A program made the position numbers and the translations under genes. Of a DNA stretch of 64,000 nt, positions 62,027 through 64,000 are shown piece after piece. The notes under the pieces are model-generated. The model did not search any database and was not told where the DNA came from. It saw only the letters and a program-made list of their open reading frames with translations. The stretch comes from an uncultured Clostridia bacterium. Lineage in GTDB: Bacteria > Bacillota > Clostridia > UMGS1810. The stretch is taken from NCBI GenBank assembly GCA_934463115.1, contig CAKSIN010000005.1, positions 1 to 64,000 of the forward strand, written 5' to 3'. Numbering within the stretch: the stretch's first letter is position 1; every line of letters starts with the position of its first letter.

Positions 62027-63862
62027 TTACAGCTCGTTTTTTAAATACGGCACCTCGGTCATTCTTAGGTTTGTGCAGCCGTACGGTACAAGTCTGACAT
62101 TCTGTATATCGCCGATCGGTTCATTTGATTCCGGCTTTATTCCGCAGTGTCCGTTGTCAAACCCCCAGTTTACTTCAACCATTTTTGCTTCCATTTCAAC
62201 GGGCGAAATTGCATTGCCGAATCCCGAAACAAAATCATTTTCGCGAATATCAAATTTATCGTCCGCAAGTGCATAGTTCCACCTTGACTTCGGATATATA
62301 TAGTAGTCGCAGTAAGGGAATTTGCGTTCAACCCCATCTTTGGAATATTCGACTCTTTCCCACTTTTCGTCTATTGCAACGGAGTACAGCAGCGGCCCGC
62401 GCCATACACACACCATATCGTTCGGTCTTGAAACAATTTTTGTATCGAAATGCAGTTTGACGGTTACGGTTTCCGTTCTGCTCCAAATCTTTTTTATTTT
62501 GAAAAATTTGCCGACTTCGGCATCGGTTCCGTTAACCTCGGCCCGCTCCGCACAAGACGGTATTCTGAACGACAGCGCAAATTCAACCGGCTGTTCGGCG
62601 GTGATTTTGTATGTGAGGGTATCGCGGAACGGATACTCCGTATCGAGCGTACAGATTACATTAACCCCGTTCACTGTTGTATAAACGGTCGACGGTTCAA
62701 GCGCGCATGAGGCAATTCCGTCCTCCGACTTCATAAACGACATAAGAGCAAATTTTGGATATCCCTGTCCGAAATTTGCCGTGCAGCAGCCGAAATTGGG
62801 TTCGAGTCCAAATGTATGTGCAATATAGTTGTTTGAACGAAACGGCGGTTTTGACATCGGAAATGCCGCAACCTGATTTGTCATTTGTACATACTGGTGA
62901 GACCACATATCCGGGCTTATTGCAGCCGGCAGTGCATTGTATGCAAGAGTCTCGAGTCTGTCCAGCCATTCGGTATCTCCCGTTATCGCAAAAAGCAGCT
63001 CATAGGAGTACATCGCCTCCACAACTCCGCAAAGCTCCGTCCCTTGTATCGGCGACCGGCCCGAAAGATTTTCATCTCCGCTGAAATGTCCCACCGCTAT
63101 ACCGTGTTTATTTTCAAGATATTCCAGAGCTTTCTTTGTGAATGTGCTCGAATCCCCGCCGAAAATCAAGGAAACCAGCGCTTCGCATTTAAGCATCATG
63201 GCAATATTTACAACATGTGAAAACTGATCCCACGACTCTTTGCACTTGTCGATAAATCCCGATTCAAATATTTCTTTCCAATTAAATCCCTGAATCTCCA
63301 ATTTTTTTGCAAGAGTCAAAAGCCATTCTTCGTGTGTTTTTTCGTACAGCCAAAAGATGGAAATAAATCCTTCGTACCATCTTGCCGCGCCCCAGGCTCT
63401 TAATGTATGGCAATTGATATGTGCATCAAAATTTTTAAGGCATTTTTCCACAACACCCGGTATTCGCTCATCGCCTGAGCACTCGGCATAGACGGTTAAA
63501 ACCTTTAAAATAAGCAGTACCGCCCATGTATCATAATCGGCGCGTTCACTGTCGCTGCACGGGCATATCCAGCCGTCTTCCCTTTGCTGATATATAATTG
63601 CGTCGATATATTTCTTTGCCCGGTTTATCATATCGTCATCACCAAGCAGATATGCAAGCGGAATAAAGCCGTCGAGCCAATACGGAACACGTTCCCAGCC
63701 CTCGCAGTCGCCGCCGATCCATGCGCTGTTCTTTATATCGGGCCAGACTTTGTCCAGATTACCGTTCAATCCTTTTGCCTGAAGGATAAGCTGCTCTTTG
63801 AACCATCCGGCAGGCTTTATTTCATTTGTCGAAAAAAATTTATATTGAAATCTTTTTAACAT
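62027..63862 (-). CDS. GH127-like beta-L-arabinofuranosidase family protein
   Basis: A 611-residue enzyme of the GH127/DUF1680 group: (alpha/alpha)6 barrel (about 60-400) followed by beta-sandwich parts. Known members use a zinc-bound cysteine nucleophile with a glutamate. Here the candidates are E276 and C278 in GTELCG and C359/C360 in FGCCTANFGQGYPK. No signal peptide, so it is cytoplasmic. It is outside the main operon, convergent with the kinase gene, but points to arabinose-containing pectin side chains or plant glycoproteins as substrate. GGAGGGA precedes the ATG. Other GH127-related activities are possible. Confidence 0.85.
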   Translation of the reverse strand: MLKRFQYKFFSTNEIKPAGWFKEQLILQAKGLNGNLDKVWPDIKNSAWIGGDCEGWERVPYWLDGFIPLAYLLGDDDMINRAKKYIDAIIYQQREDGWICPCSDSERADYDTWAVLLILKVLTVYAECSGDERIPGVVEKCLKNFDAHINCHTLRAWGAARWYEGFISIFWLYEKTHEEWLLTLAKKLEIQGFNWKEIFESGFIDKCKESWDQFSHVVNIAMMLKCEALVSLIFGGDSSTFTKKALEYLENKHGIAVGHFSGDENLSGRSPIQGTELCGVVEAMYSYELLFAITGDTEWLDRLETLAYNALPAAISPDMWSHQYVQMTNQVAAFPMSKPPFRSNNYIAHTFGLEPNFGCCTANFGQGYPKFALMSFMKSEDGIASCALEPSTVYTTVNGVNVICTLDTEYPFRDTLTYKITAEQPVEFALSFRIPSCAERAEVNGTDAEVGKFFKIKKIWSRTETVTVKLHFDTKIVSRPNDMVCVWRGPLLYSVAIDEKWERVEYSKDGVERKFPYCDYYIYPKSRWNYALADDKFDIRENDFVSGFGNAISPVEMEAKMVEVNWGFDNGHCGIKPESNEPIGDIQNVRLVPYGCTNLRMTEVPYLKNEL

Positions 63863-63879
63863 TTTTATCCCTCCGTGTA

Positions 63880-63908
63880 TTGAATATATATTAAATATAT
63901 GGTATAAT
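63880..63908 (+). promoter_or_regulatory. Promoter of the gene at the right edge
   Basis: TTGAAT (63880-63885), 17-base spacer, TATAAT (63903-63908), divergent from the GH127-like gene. A weaker minus-strand pair (TTGATT, 17 bases, TATATT) overlaps the region and may serve that gene. Confidence 0.6.
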
Positions 63909-63975
63909 CAAGAAAAAATCAATTGCATTTACAGACTTGTATATTGCAAAAATCGAACTGACGAAAGGTTTTGCC

Positions 63976-64000
63976 ATGTATTATCTGTCCGACAGTACCA
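63976..64000 (+). CDS. Start of an unidentified gene, cut by the window edge
   Basis: ATG at 63976 with GAAAGG seven bases upstream and a good promoter further up opens a frame of eight visible codons (MYYLSDST). Too short to identify. A regulator divergent from the GH127-like gene would fit the pattern seen elsewhere here. Confidence 0.5.

Noticed and set aside
1..64000. CRISPR array, prophage or insertion sequence with transposase
   Set aside because: No regularly spaced direct repeats, phage structural genes or intact transposase were found; mobile signs are limited to short palindromes and the duplicated terminators.

Overview
The window looks like a chromosome segment of an anaerobic, Gram-positive gut-type Clostridium relative (class Clostridia). 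The signs are consistent AGGAGG ribosome sites, sigma-A promoters of the TTGACA-17-TATAAT type, a YesMN-type two-component system with an LplABC-type sugar transporter, S-layer homology (SLH) repeats, a flavodiiron protein, a ferredoxin-containing split glutamate synthase and diaminopimelate aminotransferase. The secreted, SLH-bearing polysaccharide machinery resembles what is known from pectin-degrading Monoglobus-like bacteria; that placement is inference, not proven by the sequence.

Left part (1-16 kb, mostly minus strand). A nitrogen-assimilation operon runs from 8886 down to 72: split glutamate synthase (amidotransferase, FMN, ferredoxin, flavin reductase and GXGXG subunits), glutamine synthetase, an ANTAR RNA-binding regulator, then dapF and dapL. 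Its leader has a strong promoter followed at once by an intrinsic terminator that can refold, fitting antitermination by the ANTAR protein. Next come gapA, a cyclophilin lipoprotein, a tRNA-Met with its own promoter and terminator, an AraC regulator, a glycosidase, a flavodiiron protein with a palindromic element in its leader, and mtaB.

Middle (16-32 kb, mostly plus strand). An HPr-like protein lacking the usual histidine, DUF4364, CCA-adding enzyme and an AI-2E family membrane protein are followed by an aromatic amino acid operon (pheA-aroB-aroC-aroA-tyrA-aroF). A 32-codon reading frame with five Phe and four Tyr codons precedes it, with a terminator and a complementary antiterminator arm: a complete leader-peptide attenuator. 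Convergent to this lies a NifU-like/GGGtGRT pair. A PocR-AraC regulator then faces an SDR plus FAD-oxidoreductase operon. An AAA/DUF4143 ATPase gene sits between two near-identical terminators.

Right part (33-64 kb). A polysaccharide-utilisation locus of about 25 kb appears to be transcribed as one minus-strand operon from a promoter at 58.65 kb: LplB/LplC permeases, LplA binding lipoprotein, two large secreted beta-helix proteins, a large secreted protein of unknown function, a SASA-type esterase, a large SLH-anchored multidomain protein, then cytoplasmic GH3, serine hydrolase and GH37-like enzymes. Divergent from it lies the two-component system that probably controls it; tandem 21-bp-spaced repeats abutting the operon's -35 box are the likely operator. 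A GH127-like enzyme and the start of another gene close the window. The secreted proteins would capture and cut a glycan outside, the ABC system would import oligomers, and the cytoplasmic enzymes would finish them.
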